DNA of 64,000 nt from Cladocopium goreaui (GCA_947184155.2 CAMXCT020006637.1:136938-200937), one strand, 5' to 3'. Shown: positions 36,340-46,800, counted from the stretch's first letter. Made by a program: numbers and translations. Notes: generated by a model not told the origin, from the sequence alone.

Positions 36340-36578
36340 GGACTTAGGTGACTTAGCTAAGTCCACTTATAACCACTTAGTCACGTTCGATTCTCGTGGC
36401 ACCTAAGTGCACTTATAACCCAGCTAACCAGTTACAAGTCACTTATAAACTGTGCTGCACTTATAAGTCACTTAGGTTTGACATAGCATGGTTATAAGTC
36501 TACTTGACACGGTTATAAATCCAGATAGCCATGTTATAAGTCCAGTTACAAGTCAGCTAAGTTCAAAAAGCACCAAAG
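36340..36578 (-). repeat. Right terminal and subterminal repeats of the DNA transposon
   Basis: Ten or so copies of ACTTATAA / TTATAAGT with CACTTAG and GTTACAAGTC, then AGCTAAGTTCAAAAAGCACC and AAAG to 36578, followed by CA. Mirrors 24121-24240 in inverted order. Confidence 0.85.
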
Positions 36579-37344
36579 CAGGCATCTGTAGCGCATCTCT
36601 ACGAGGTTGAGCACTCGAATCAGATCTGATTCCACTCCTCCGACTTGTCACCCAGTGGTACACCGTCTTGTTGTCTCCACCGTAGAGCACCACCTTACCC
36701 GTCCACCTGGCTCCCACAGCGCATGCAAATGCCACGAAAGACAGCATCTCTCCGAGGTGAATGGCTAGGGGCCCTTCTCCATTGATTTCCTCCTCAGCCA
36801 GCACCTGCACGATCCACGGCTTGAGCTCCTCAACCTCCTGTCTGCATACCAAACCATGCGTCCAATCGATTGAGCCCAAGACCGTAGGCGTTGCATCTGA
36901 CGAAACAAACACCGCTGTTCGGAACTGTCCTCCAGGAAGTGCCAAGCGTTCCAAAGGTGCGAGCGCTTCTCGAATGTCTCCTCCAAACTTCTCTGCCCAT
37001 GTCTCGGACCTCGAGCATGACCACCTGCAGTCCTCAAAGAGCATCCAGAGGTCCTCCCACGCTTGCTCCTCTTCGTGCACCGTCATGCACTTGGAAGGGT
37101 TCGCTCTGGCTCCTCCTTCTGATCCTCCAAGGAAGCGCTCTGCTGCCTTCAGCTCATTCTTGAGGCCCTTCACCACCACCGACCATCCTGTAGCGATGCC
37201 CCGAAACCTCTGCATTTCCTTGAAGGTGACCGTTTTCTCGCCAAAATTGAACTGCGGTTCCGCCAGCAAGTAGGCTCCTTTCAAAACTCGCGCCTCAGGC
37301 AATGACATCTTCTCCGACACTGTGTCGATGTTGACCCCCCACAC
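36579..37344 (-). pseudogene. RT connection and RNase H N-terminal part of the DIRS-like element
   Basis: The frame from 37344 starts in WGVNIDTVSEKMSLPEARVL, which corresponds to the region after RT motif C, then LKNELKAAERFLGG, and RNase H with VSSDATPTVLGS (Asp), HLGEMLSFVAFA (Glu) and YGGDNKTVYHW (Asp). Near 36610-36650 a 1-nt shift moves coding to a frame reading IRVLNLVEMRYRCL, which is cut by the transposon at the next codon and resumes at 24120. RT motifs A, B and C are absent, so this copy cannot reverse-transcribe itself. Unlike the element at 7222-14305, RNase H contains no inserted methyltransferase. Confidence 0.82.
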
Positions 37345-38844
37345 TGTTTAGGAGTATGCAAATACGCCCTCCTCCGCGTCCTTCGCCGCGTTGATGGCGT
37401 TCTTGCCCAACAGCTGCTCCCAGAACTGGCCCATCTGCAAGCCGCTGCGCCTCTCTGAGTAACTCTTGTGCTGTGGATGGTGCCGTCTCTCCGTCACGTC
37501 CTCCATGCTCCGGACTCGGAATTCGGATGTTCTCGAAGATCTGCTGCGTGGGGCCTTGCACAATCTCCGCAAATTCCCTTTCTTGTCTGGTGTAGTCAAC
37601 CTGTTCCATCTCCTTGGGAACGTCCCAAGTGACTCCTCCGGCTCTCTTCTCACCTTTCTCCTGGTCTTCTCCTTCCCCTGAAGGCTCTCCAGCTCTCCTC
37701 TTGCTCTGTCCATCTCTGATCTTGTCCTTCTTGCCATTGGCGACTTGATTCCTCAGGTCCTTAATCTTCTCCGCCGCTGACTCCTTGCTGTATTGCTTCA
37801 TCCTCTTCAAACCTCCTCGACGAAGCAACTGCATCTGGACCGATGGATCGAGCGCTTCAAAGGCTCCTCGTAGTCCTTCATGAGCTCGTTGGCAAGAAGC
37901 CTGCGTGCATCCCATGTGTGAAAGGTAGCCTCAACAGTAGTTTGCCATCCTTGTTGGTGGGCGCACGGTCCCTTGCCCGGTTGGCCTCCTCTGCCGTCAA
38001 CTTGGGCCCGATCAAAGTCTTGGCCGTGATCTTGTCGTCGGCCTTTCCTTCTGCAGCCTGCTGCCCGGGTCCTCGACCTTTCGACGCCCCCTCCCATGTC
38101 AGCTTCCAGAGCATCCGCTCTTGCCTCCTCTCAATGCGGGGCAAGACCTCCGAAGAAGACCATCCATCTGGATGATGCAAGTCAAAAGTTCGTGGAAGTT
38201 GTAGTGGAGGTTGACCGTGCTCATCTGGCATCAGGGCGTAAAAGCGCAAGTCACTCAACGTCATGGTTTCTCTGCCACTCATGCTCTTGATCTTTCTCAA
38301 CTCGCCCTTGAGCTCCTCGACAAACCTCCAATGTAGCTCCTCCCAAACTTCACACAATATCTGTAAAGGCCACTTGTGAGGAGCTCCAAGATGCCACTCT
38401 CCCAAAACCTGAGCTGCATGCTCCCTCACAGACCTCCACTCCTTTCCATAGACCAAGCACCAGATGTCATTTTGCCGCTTGACTCGGTTGCACCAATCCT
38501 CATATCTGGTCGGGGCAGGTGGTCGTTGCTCCTCCTTCTGGACTCCACTGCGTACTGATCCAGCTCCGCATCGGTGCAGGGGACAAAGTCTGATGCTGAC
38601 AGGGCATAGCGTTCCTGGGTTCCCCAGTGTGGGCCAGCAAGGCCAACCGTGCTGTGACCTTCTGGCGGAAGCCTGCATTCCTCAACTTTGTTGATGCCCC
38701 CGCCTGTGCGCTAAGCAGCGCGTTGGCCAAGTTGGCTCCATACTCATTGGCCGCCACCTCCACAGTGTACTGCCCGCAAGCTCTGAGCAAAAAGACCAAC
38801 TCCTCGGACGTCTTTCCCAAAGCCTTCAGTGTCCCGTGATTCAC
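37295..38844 (-). pseudogene. Gag-like region of the DIRS-like element
   Basis: Frame 38678-37878 holds YEDWCNRVKRQNDIWCLVYG, LRFYALMPDEHGQPPLQLPR and GRGPGQQAAEGKADDK, then changes phase near 37890-37915 to frame 37915-37295, which begins MGCTQASCQRAHEGLRGAFE, a possible zinc-knuckle-like Cys/His cluster, followed by coiled charged sequence with TRQEREFAEIVQGPTQQIFE. Frame 38844-38500 may hold the N terminus (MNHGTLKALGKTSEELVFLL). Position ahead of RT/RNase H and composition suit Gag. Multiple frame changes and the missing RT core show decay. Confidence 0.6.
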
Positions 38845-38925
38845 ATTGTTGGCACTCTCGTTCTGGTTCTTGACAAGGTTGGCCAGCTCCGCGGTCTGAT
38901 ACTGAATGGCTTTGGCAATCTCCGG

Positions 38926-38985
38926 CTAAATAAGTGGCTAAATAGCCGCGAAATAGCTGCTAAATGGTTGCTAAATAGAACAAGG
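38926..38985. repeat. TAAATAGCTGC minisatellite, right of the DIRS-like element
   Basis: Five degenerate units of GGCTAAATAGCCGC / GCTGCTAAATGG type, continuing the array at 21190-21615. Confidence 0.85.
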
Positions 38986-39310
38986 AGGTGAACGGATTCA
39001 TGTGACTTTGGAATATTCTAACTGCTAATGTTTTCCGAATATTCTACGTCGAGCGGTGTATCATTTTGGAATATTCTAACTGCTGATGTATTTTTTTGGG
39101 TTATTCTAACTGCTAGGAGGTTCTTATATATAATTCATGTTTGGAATTTATTTCAACCATTTGGTCGAAACGCAAGAAGCTCACAAATGGGATTTAGGGG
39201 GCAACAACTAGCATATTCACACGAAGACAGGGGATTATATAATAATATGTATGTATATATCAATATATATATATATATACCATAAGAATTTTATGTCTAT
39301 ATCACTAATA
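38986..39310. other. Spacer with GGAATATTCTAACTGCT repeats
   Basis: Three to four copies of ATATTCTAACTGCT within 39008-39115, then AT-rich sequence with a TATATA run near 39258-39278. No gene is seen. Confidence 0.7.
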
Positions 39311-39555
39311 GCGACGGACTGAAACTTAAAATGCCTTGGGCCAATGAAATACTGAAAGGGTCTCCAAATATGGCGATAATCATGCGCACTTAGAATGCCC
39401 CATAGTGCCCCAAAAAAAGTCAAGCTCGCAGGTTTGATTTTTTGGTGATGGAGGCATTCTAAGTGACCCCCATTTTTTTTTTCGGAGGCATGCTAAGTGC
39501 GCAGGTAAATAATTTTACAAACACGGAGGCGTTCTACTAAGTTTCAGTCCGTCGC
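39311..39555. mobile_element. 245-bp MITE with 18-bp perfect TIRs and TA target duplication
   Basis: GCGACGGACTGAAACTTA at 39311-39328 is the perfect reverse complement of 39538-39555. TA lies directly outside on both sides (39309-39310 and 39556-39557). Inside are repeats GAGGCATTCTAAGTG, GAGGCATGCTAAGTGCGC and their complement. Size, TIR and TA duplication fit a Tc1/mariner-type (Stowaway-like) MITE. There is no coding capacity. Confidence 0.88.
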
Positions 39556-39557
39556 TA

Positions 39558-39900
39558 TAGTCTAGTGTAATGTAGTGGTGGTTGTAGTTGTAGTTGTAGT
39601 AGCAGTTGCAGTTGTAGTTGTAATGTAATTAGTGTAGTGTAGTGCTGTGTAATGTAGTGTAGTTGTATTTGTATTTGTAGTTGTAGTTGTAGCGTACTGC
39701 AGTGCAATTGTGTAGTGTAGTGTGAAGTAGTGTAGTTGCAAGTAGTTGTAGCTGTGGTGGTGGTGGTAGTAGTAGTAGTAGTAGTGGTGGTAGTAGTAGT
39801 AGTAGTAGTGGTGGTAGTAGTAGTTGTTGTTGTTGCTGTTGCTGTTGCAGTGTAATAATTGTAGTGTAATTAGATGTAATTAGGTGTAATCTATCTACCT
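39558..39900. repeat. GTAGTTGTAGT / GTAGTAGTGG simple repeats
   Basis: Degenerate TAGTGTAGTTGTAG and GTAGTAGTAGTGGTGG runs, ending in a short CTAT tract. Complementary CTACAACTAC repeats occur beside the inverted partner at 46690-46800. Confidence 0.85.
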
Positions 39901-40965
39901 ATCTATCTATCTGCAAGCTTCAAAACGAAGCTATTCTGCGAGACTTCCTCAGTTTTTGAACTTGACAACATCAAAAACGAAGCTATTCTCTAAGGGTTCC
40001 TCAATTTTTGACCTTGGCAACATAAAACGCGGTAATTTTGCGAGACCTCCGACTTCCTCAATTTTCCAAGTTGACAACGTCAAAAACGAAGAAATTCTGG
40101 GAGACTTCCTTTAAAAATGGAAAAGTTGGGCGCAGAGCTGACGGGCCTGGTACCAATGCATTTTGCGATTTTTCCCATTCCATCTGTTTAAAGTACTGCG
40201 CCTGCCACGAATTTGATGCCAGGTCATATACGAAGTGCTGCACCTGTCACGCAAAATCATCTTCCCAGAACTGATCTGATGCTCCAAAATGCAACCCCTC
40301 TCAGGAAATCAGGCCTACACTTCCTAACATCTCTGATGAATATGTCTCTTGCACTGCGCCTGCCATGCGACAAGCATCTTTACGGATCCGCTTCAACTGG
40401 CCCACGCCTGCCATTGTTTTTGGAAATGCGACAGAACCCTCACGTTTTGCTCACTTTTGGCAAGGGATCCCTTGCGCCTGCCACGCAAAAAGACACCTGA
40501 AAACCGGACGTCCAAAAGTGCTCCGTACCAATCAGTTTCTTACACTTTTGACTTCGAAATGTGCTTCGCGCCACGACGGCGTGCATTTTTTCATTATCTC
40601 AACTTCCAAAAGTGCTCCGAGAATGGTGTGCTTTGTACGTTTTGACTTCGAAATGTGCTTCGCGCCACAACGGCATGCAATGTGTCATCTCTCATCTCCC
40701 CCAAATGGCTCCGTACCCGCCACTTTAGCGAGCCTACTTTTCGAGCCTCCGGAGCCACAAATCATTGGAACAACAATGAACAACACAGTGAATCGTGACT
40801 TTTCTACTTTTCGCGCACCTGCATCTTCTTTCCTCTGACTCATTCTCGTCTCTGATCTTCATTCTTCTTCTCTTCTCTTCTCTTCTCTGACTCTTCCCAC
40901 CTCTGCTTTTCCATCTGTCCATATTGTCGGAAGTTTGACTTCTAAACTTCCTTAGGTTAATATAT
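39900..40965. repeat. Left arm of ~1.05-kb inverted repeat (dispersed family, copy 3)
   Basis: Runs from the GCTATTCTGCGAGACTTCC units, through GCGCCTGCCACG and TTCGCGCCACRACGGCRTGC units, to GGAAGTTTGACTTCTAAACT. Reverse complement of 45640-46690, with substitutions. Confidence 0.85.
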
Positions 40966-41339
40966 TGGGACTCCTATTGGGTTTCAAATCCAGGAAGTCT
41001 ATGGCCTATGCACGATGCAATGTGACATGACATCTTCATGGCGTGATGACGAAATACACATCTCACATGATTATACATGATTCAGGTATTAGAACTTTGG
41101 CATTCCCCTGCCAATTAGGGGGTGGGGTTGGAGCCACCGATTTAGCAGTGGCCCCGGTATTTTTCCCTACTACAAGATGCCGGACCTGAGTTTACAAAAT
41201 GGGTTGCCTGCAAACTCCCTCTACTAAATCTGGGCCCTGGATAGGCTTCTTCACTACAAAATGCGTACCGAAAAGAGGTTAAAACAGGATTTGAATTATT
41301 CCCCAACAGCGTAAGCTAATGGGGTCTTCAGCCCAGAAT

Positions 41340-43320
41340 AGCTCCGGTGTGCACTGGTGCAGGTGCCGGGTCAAGTTCAACGAGGTTCCGGAGAAGGTTC
41401 CGAAGGTTCCCAAGGTCTGGGAGGCTTTGGTGGAGAAACAGGTCAAGTTCAACAGGGTTCCGGAGAAGGTTCCGAACATGGTTCCGGAGAAGGTCTGGGA
41501 GGCTTTGGTGGTCCGGAGAATGTTCCGGAGAAGGTCTGGGGGGCTTTGGTGCAGAGCGAGGTCAAGTTTAATATATGGTTCCGGAGAAGGTTCCGGAGAA
41601 GGCTCCAGAGAAGGTCTGGGAGGCTTTGGTGCAGAGCCAGGCCAGGTTCAACAGGGTTCTGGAGAAGGTTCCGGAGAAGGTTCCGGATAAGGTTTGGGAG
41701 GCTTTGGTGCTGATCCAGGTCAAGTTCAACAAGGTTCCGGAGAAGGTTCCGAAGAAGGTTCCAGATAAGGTTTGGGAAGCTTTGGTGCAGAGCCCAGTCA
41801 GGTTCAACAGGGTTCCGAAGAAGGTTCCGAAGAAGGTTCCGGGAGGCTTTGGTGCAGAGCTCGGTCAGGTTCAACAGGGTTCTGAAGAAGGTTCCGGAGA
41901 AGGTTCCGGGAGGCTTTGGTGCAGAGCCCGGTCAAGTTCAACAGGATTCCGAACAAGGTTCTGGAGAAGGTCTGGGAGGCTTTGGTGCAGAGCCAGGCCA
42001 GGTTCAACAGGGTTCCGGAGAAGGTTCCGGAGAAGGTTCCGGAGAAGGTTCCGGATAAGGTTTGGGAAGCTTTGGTGCAGATCCAGGTCAGGTTCAACAA
42101 GGTTCCGGAGAAGGTTCCGAAGAAGGTTCCGGATAAGGTTTGGGAAGCTTTGGTGCAGAGCCAGGTCAGGTTCAACAGGGTTCCGAAGAAGGTTCCGAAG
42201 AAGGTTCCGGGAGGCCTTGGTGCAGAGCCCGGTCAGGTTCAACAGGGTTCCGAAGAAGGTTCCGGAGAAGGTTCCGCGAGGCTTTGGTGCAGAGCCCAGT
42301 CAGTTTCAACAGGATTCCGAACATGGTTCCGGAGAAGTTCTGTGAGGCTTTGGTGCAGAGCCAGGCCAGGTTCAACAGGGTTCCGGAGAAAGTTCCGGAG
42401 AAGGTTCCGGATAAGGTTTGGGAAGCTTCGGTGCAAATCCAGGTCAGGTTCAACAGGGTTCCGGAGAAGGTTCCGAAGAAGGTTCCGGATAAGGTTTGGG
42501 AAGCTTTGGTGCAGAGCCAGGTCAGGTTCAACAGGGTTCCGAAGAAGGTTCCGAAGAAGGTTCCGGGAGGCTTTGGTGCAGAGCCCGGTCAGGTTCAACA
42601 GGGTTCCGAAGAAGGTTCCGGAGAAGGTTCCGGGAGGCTTTGGTGCAGAGCCCGTCAGGTTCAACAGGATTCCGAACAAGGTTCTGGAGAAGGTCTGGGA
42701 GGCTTTGGTGCAGAGCCAGGCCAAGTTCAACAGGGTTCCGGAGAAGGTTCCGAAGAAGGTTCCGAATAAGGTTCCGAATAAGGTTCCGGATAAGGTTTGG
42801 GAGGCTTTGGTGGAGAAACAGGTCAAGTTCAACAGGGTTCCGAAGAAGGTTCCGGAGAAGGTTCCGGTGCGGGAGGCTTTGGTGCAAAGCCCGGTCAGGT
42901 TCAACAGGGTTCCGAGGAGGGTTCCGGAGAAGGTTCCGGGAGGCTTTGGTGCAGAGCCCAGTCAGTTTCAACAGGATTCCGAACATGGTTCCGGAGAAGT
43001 TCTGGGATGCTTTGGTGCAGAGCCAGGCCAGGTTCAACAGGGTTCCGGAGAAGGTTCCGAAGAAGGTTCCGGATAAGGTTTGGGAAGCTTTAGGGCAGAG
43101 CCAAGTCAAGTTCAACAGGGTTCCGGAGAAGGTCTGGGAGGCTTTGGTGCAGAGCCAGGTCAGGTTCCGGAGAAGGTTCCGGAAAAGGTTCCGGGAGGCT
43201 TTGGTGCAGCGCCAGGTCAGGGTCAACAGGGTTCCGGAGAAGGTGCCGGAGAATGTGTGGGAGGCTTTGGTGCAGAGCGAGGTCAGGTTCAACAGGATTT
43301 GCGGCCATGTGATTGACGGA
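41340..43320 (+). repeat. Protein-like 12-bp/69-bp compound tandem array
   Basis: A 12-bp core GAAGGTTCCGGA repeated 1-4 times alternates with a longer segment GAGGCTTTGGTGCAGAGCCA then GGTCAGGTTCAACAGG. All lengths are near multiples of 3, so both strands are open in several frames. The plus-strand version reads VPEKVPEKVWEALVQSQARF and so on for up to 386 codons. No start with non-repetitive context and no conserved flanking domain is seen. Compositional drift between third positions was not tested. A repetitive structural protein is conceivable, but a minisatellite is simpler. Confidence 0.75.
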
Positions 43321-43459
43321 AACCCAGCTGAGGTGTTTCCAGCGCTTGGCTTCGCAGCACGCTTCGGAAAGATTTGTAGAAATAGAACATTGCGGCTGTT
43401 GGGGATACCACTGAAGCTTATGTTATTTTCATCAAGATTGTTTTCAAAGGCTGTTTTTA

Positions 43460-44815
43460 CATGTTTTTAGCCATTATCTAGTATAGGACCCAATTTGTAG
43501 ACAAAAAAATTGCTCTGAGGGGCCCTGAGCAGTCTGAAAAATCAAAAACCGATTTGCGTGATCAATTTCAAGATACCCATTTTGTAGTAAACCCAAAATG
43601 CACCAAGAACCCAGATTGAAGGGACCGAGTAAAACCACAGAAGGGTTCGCTGCATTTTTCCGTCTCAAGACTCAAAACCATGAGGAAACAAATTAGCAAG
43701 TAATCATGTTGTTCTCTGTGTGTGTGTCGATGCTTTTTGGAAGGCACCACAAGAACCCAAACAGTTTTGAAGAGTCTAAAGTCTTAAGTTGCATGTTTGA
43801 GAGAAAAAAAGAGAACCACAACGCCAACCCATACTGTAGGTGCTTGGAAGGAAACCTGTCATTTGTAGGGGCATGATATGGCATGATGGGGGACGTGGGA
43901 ATAGAAACACCACACAAATACCAAGTATGAGTTTGAACTCAAATTTTATTTTAAATACTTCTCTTGGGGTGTCTTCGGCTATATGACTATATGCACAGGA
44001 AATAACAAAACACCAAACCGTATTATAGCTGTTTCCTCACTTTGTAGGGGCATGACGGGGGAACAGACAATGTATAAATGCTGCCTCGCAAATATATCCT
44101 GCGCAGTCTGGAGGCCAAACCTTCTGAAGCATGTGAAGCAAGAAAATAAGAACAGCAACCCATTTTGTAGGGTTTCGACAGGGACCTCTCATTTTGTAGG
44201 GGCATGACATGGAAGATAATAATTTCACTAGAATTTGTTGCGATCTTTCTTAAGAAGGTAAACAACAACACACAAGTCCATATTGCAGACGTTCTGGCAA
44301 AAGACTTGTCATTTTGTAGGGGCGTGTTGGGGGGTGGCTATACAGCAAATAATCAAACATACGCGTTTAAAACAGATACTCGCCACACACAAAAGAGAGA
44401 GAGAGAGATAGAGAGAGAGAGACACAAAAAAACCTGACAAATCAGGTGATACTTGGGTCTGTCGGTATTTCAAAAAGAAATATATATATATATATTATAT
44501 ATATATACAAGTGGAATACTTTAGAAAAATCACAACATGTTACATGTTTTCCAGAAACCCAATGGATTCACTACAAAACGCAAGGGTTCCAATTTTAAAG
44601 AGTCCTCCATGGGACCCGGTAATTTCACTACAAACAGCCTGGCCTTGGAAATTCCCTTTTTTAAACTAAGTTCTATCTTCATCCATGGGCCCTGGTATTT
44701 TTTCTACAAAATGCCCTGGTCTGCCAAAGTTGAAGTGGGCCCTGGACCTTTTTACAAGGTGGCCACACTACAAAATGACCTATAAAAACCCATTTTGTAG
44801 TGGTCTTAAGGCCAC
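43460..44815. repeat. Scattered CATTTTGTAG motifs with an orientation switch
   Basis: CATTTTGTAGTA, CATTTGTAGGGGCATGA, CACTTTGTAGGGGCATGAC, CATTTTGTAGGGT, CATTTTGTAGGGGCATGAC and CATTTTGTAGGGGCGTG recur to about 44325. From about 44570 they appear as the complement (CACTACAAAACG, CTACAAAATGCCC, CACTACAAAATG). Two CTACAAAATGC sites also lie near 41160-41270. Spacers are unrelated. Includes a GA tract (44396-44422) and a TA tract (44483-44509). No gene is seen. Confidence 0.65.
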
Positions 44816-45639
44816 TCATTCTGCATGGGAAATTGCAAGGGGGATACTTTGGCATGCACAGCGACAAAATGCATAGCGCACGTGAGAAGGCAGCCCGCGA
44901 GCGCCGCAGCCCAAAAGAAACAGCACTCACAAGCACTACACAACCTGCCCAAGTTGAAAGACCTCAGTGGGCACCTGAGTGAGTCGAGACACCTGAAGAC
45001 CGAGGTCAAAAAGACCGAACGCTACCATATTAGAAAATCCAAAGGGCTTCCTGCAGTCCTAGCCACTTAAGGCTGCTAGCTCGTCCCCAACCGTACATCC
45101 AAAGCATGATTCAGATTTTGGGCAGGTGTTTCTGTGTTTCTTTGCTTTTCAATCGATTTAACCACCCCCGAAAAAACAATCCGTTTCGGCACTACTTTGG
45201 GCTGGTCCTTTAAGGTTGGCTTGCCCTGTGAGCTGAGAGGTGGTTTTGCTTCCTTGCCACTACAAAGCATGTACATGAAAATGCAGCAGATGAAAGCTTT
45301 CAGAAGATGCAACATTGATCAGCATTGCAGGGTATTGCAAGCGTGTTCTATACGCACATGCTGGCGCGCCCACACATCGAACTAGGTCGTAACAAGGTGA
45401 GATGGTGATTCTTTGGAATCAGCATTTTTTTTTGTCCCAAGAAACTTTTGCTGGAGAACTTTTCAACTGACCTAATCACCCTTGCCCCCATTTTGCATCC
45501 TTCTGGTTGAAGAGTTGAAGTGTGGAAGGGGCTGGATTTGAACCCGTGAAATTGACACAGTCAACAAACGAAAGGAAAGACGCAACGATAGAAGGACGTG
45601 CCTGTAGGAAATTCGAAATACACATGGAATACTGATTGA
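44816..45639. other. Unannotated spacer
   Basis: No recognisable gene, RNA or repeat beyond short open frames on both strands. The GGATTTGAACCC segment near 45534 looks like a tRNA T-arm but does not extend into a tRNA. Confidence 0.6.
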
Positions 45640-46690
45640 CCGAAGGAAGTTTAGAAGTCAAACTTCCGACAATATGGACAGATGGAAAAGCAGAGGTGGG
45701 AAGAGTCAGAAAAGAGAAGAGAAGAGAAGAAGAGAGAAGATCAGAGAAGAGAAAGAGTCAGAAGAAAGAAGATGCAGGTGCGCGAAAAGGTAGAAAAGTC
45801 TGAATTCACAGTGTTTTTCCAATGATTTGTGGCTCCGGAGGGTCGAAAAGTAGGCTCGCTAAAGCGGCGGGTGCGGGGCCATGTGGCCAGATGAGGGATG
45901 AAAAATTGCACGCCATTGCGGCGCGAAGCAAATTTGCAAGTGAAAAAGCTAAAAACATTAAACGTATTAAAATCATTTCACGCTCGGGGCTCTTTTGGAA
46001 GTTGTAATGTCGAAAAAGCGCACGCCGTTGTGGCGCGAAGCACATTTCCAAGTCAAAATGTGCCAAGCACGCCAGGTTCGGAGCACTTTTTTAAGTTGAG
46101 ACGTCGAAAAAGTGCACGCCGTTTTGGCGCGAAGCACATGTTCAAAGTCCAAAGTTAAAAACACTACATGCTCGGACCGCTTTTGAAGGTTCAGATGTGA
46201 TTTTGCGTGGCAGGTGCAAGGGATTCTGCACCTTGCCAAAAGTGAGCAAAACGTGAGGGTTTTGTAGCATTTCCAAAAAACGATGACAGACGTGGGGCAT
46301 TTGCAGAGTATCTGGAAAGATGCATTTCGCGTGGCAGGCGTGGTAAAAGAGACATGTTCATCAGAGATGTCAGGAGGTCAGGGCGCTGATTTCCTGAGAG
46401 CAGTTGCATTTTTGAGCATCAGATCTTCAGTTTTGGGAAGATGATTTGGTGTGACAGTTGCAGCGCTTTGAGGGACCTGGCATCACTTTTTCGTGGCAGG
46501 CGCAATACTTCAGAGAAATGGACTGGAAAATCGCAAAACGTATTGGTACGAGGCCGTCAGCTTTGCACTCAACTTTCCATTTTTGAAGGAGGTCTCGCAG
46601 AATTGCTTCGTTTTTGCTGTTGTCAACTTCGAGAGTCGAGGAAGTGTCGCAGAAAGATAGATAGACAACTACAACTACATCCACCACTAC
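45640..46690. repeat. Right arm of ~1.05-kb inverted repeat (dispersed family, copy 4)
   Basis: Reverse complement of 39900-40965, starting AAGTTTAGAAGTCAAACTTC and ending GTCGCAGAAAGATAGATAG. The spacer of 4.7 kb holds the protein-like array and the CATTTTGTAG block. Confidence 0.85.
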
Positions 46691-46800
46691 ACTACACTAT
46701 TACTACAGCTACAAATCGAAACAAACTACGCTACATTGCACTACACTAGTTACATTACACTAATTACATCTAATTACGCTACACTACACTAATTACACAT
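46690..46800. repeat. CTACAACTAC / ACTACACTA simple repeat
   Basis: Degenerate ACTAC repeats, complementary to 39558-39890. Confidence 0.85.

Larger units (their letters stand above)
24121..36578 (-). mobile_element. 12.46-kb CACTA/Plavaka/KDZ-like DNA transposon with DNMT and hairpin-bordered genes
   Basis: Bounded by inverted termini CTTTGGCGCTTTTTG (24121) and CAAAAAGCACCAAAG (ending 36578), differing at one base, and flanked on both sides by CA. Subterminal ACTTATAACCACTTAG-type repeats fill about 110 bp on the left and 230 bp on the right. Removing the element and one CA restores the RNase H frame of the host retroelement, which fixes the ends at base level. Genes, all minus strand, from right to left: KH-like protein, a 64-codon mini-ORF, transposase, zinc-binding protein, Cys-rich small protein, DNMT, unknown 443-residue protein. 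A 3-kb non-coding, repeat-rich stretch (28380-31480) lies inside. About 20 short hairpins with a shared loop mark the gene borders. A 2-bp duplication fits the CMC group (2-4 bp) better than hAT, MULE or piggyBac. Confidence 0.85.
36579..38925 (-). mobile_element. DIRS-like retrotransposon, 5' half (degenerate)
   Basis: Upstream half of the element continued at 21616-24120. Contains Gag-like frames and the start of RNase H. The catalytic core of RT (motifs A-C) is missing between about 37300 and 37350. The minisatellite resumes at 38926. Confidence 0.8.

Noticed and set aside
24118..36581. hAT, MULE or piggyBac assignment for the 12.46-kb transposon
   Set aside because: Target duplications would be 8, 9-11 or TTAA. 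Only CA is duplicated and the frame reconstruction excludes longer duplications.
45480..45560. Possible tRNA on the minus strand (GGTTCAAATCC T-loop-like segment)
   Set aside because: The T-stem has two mismatches and no acceptor, D-arm or anticodon arm can be drawn around it.
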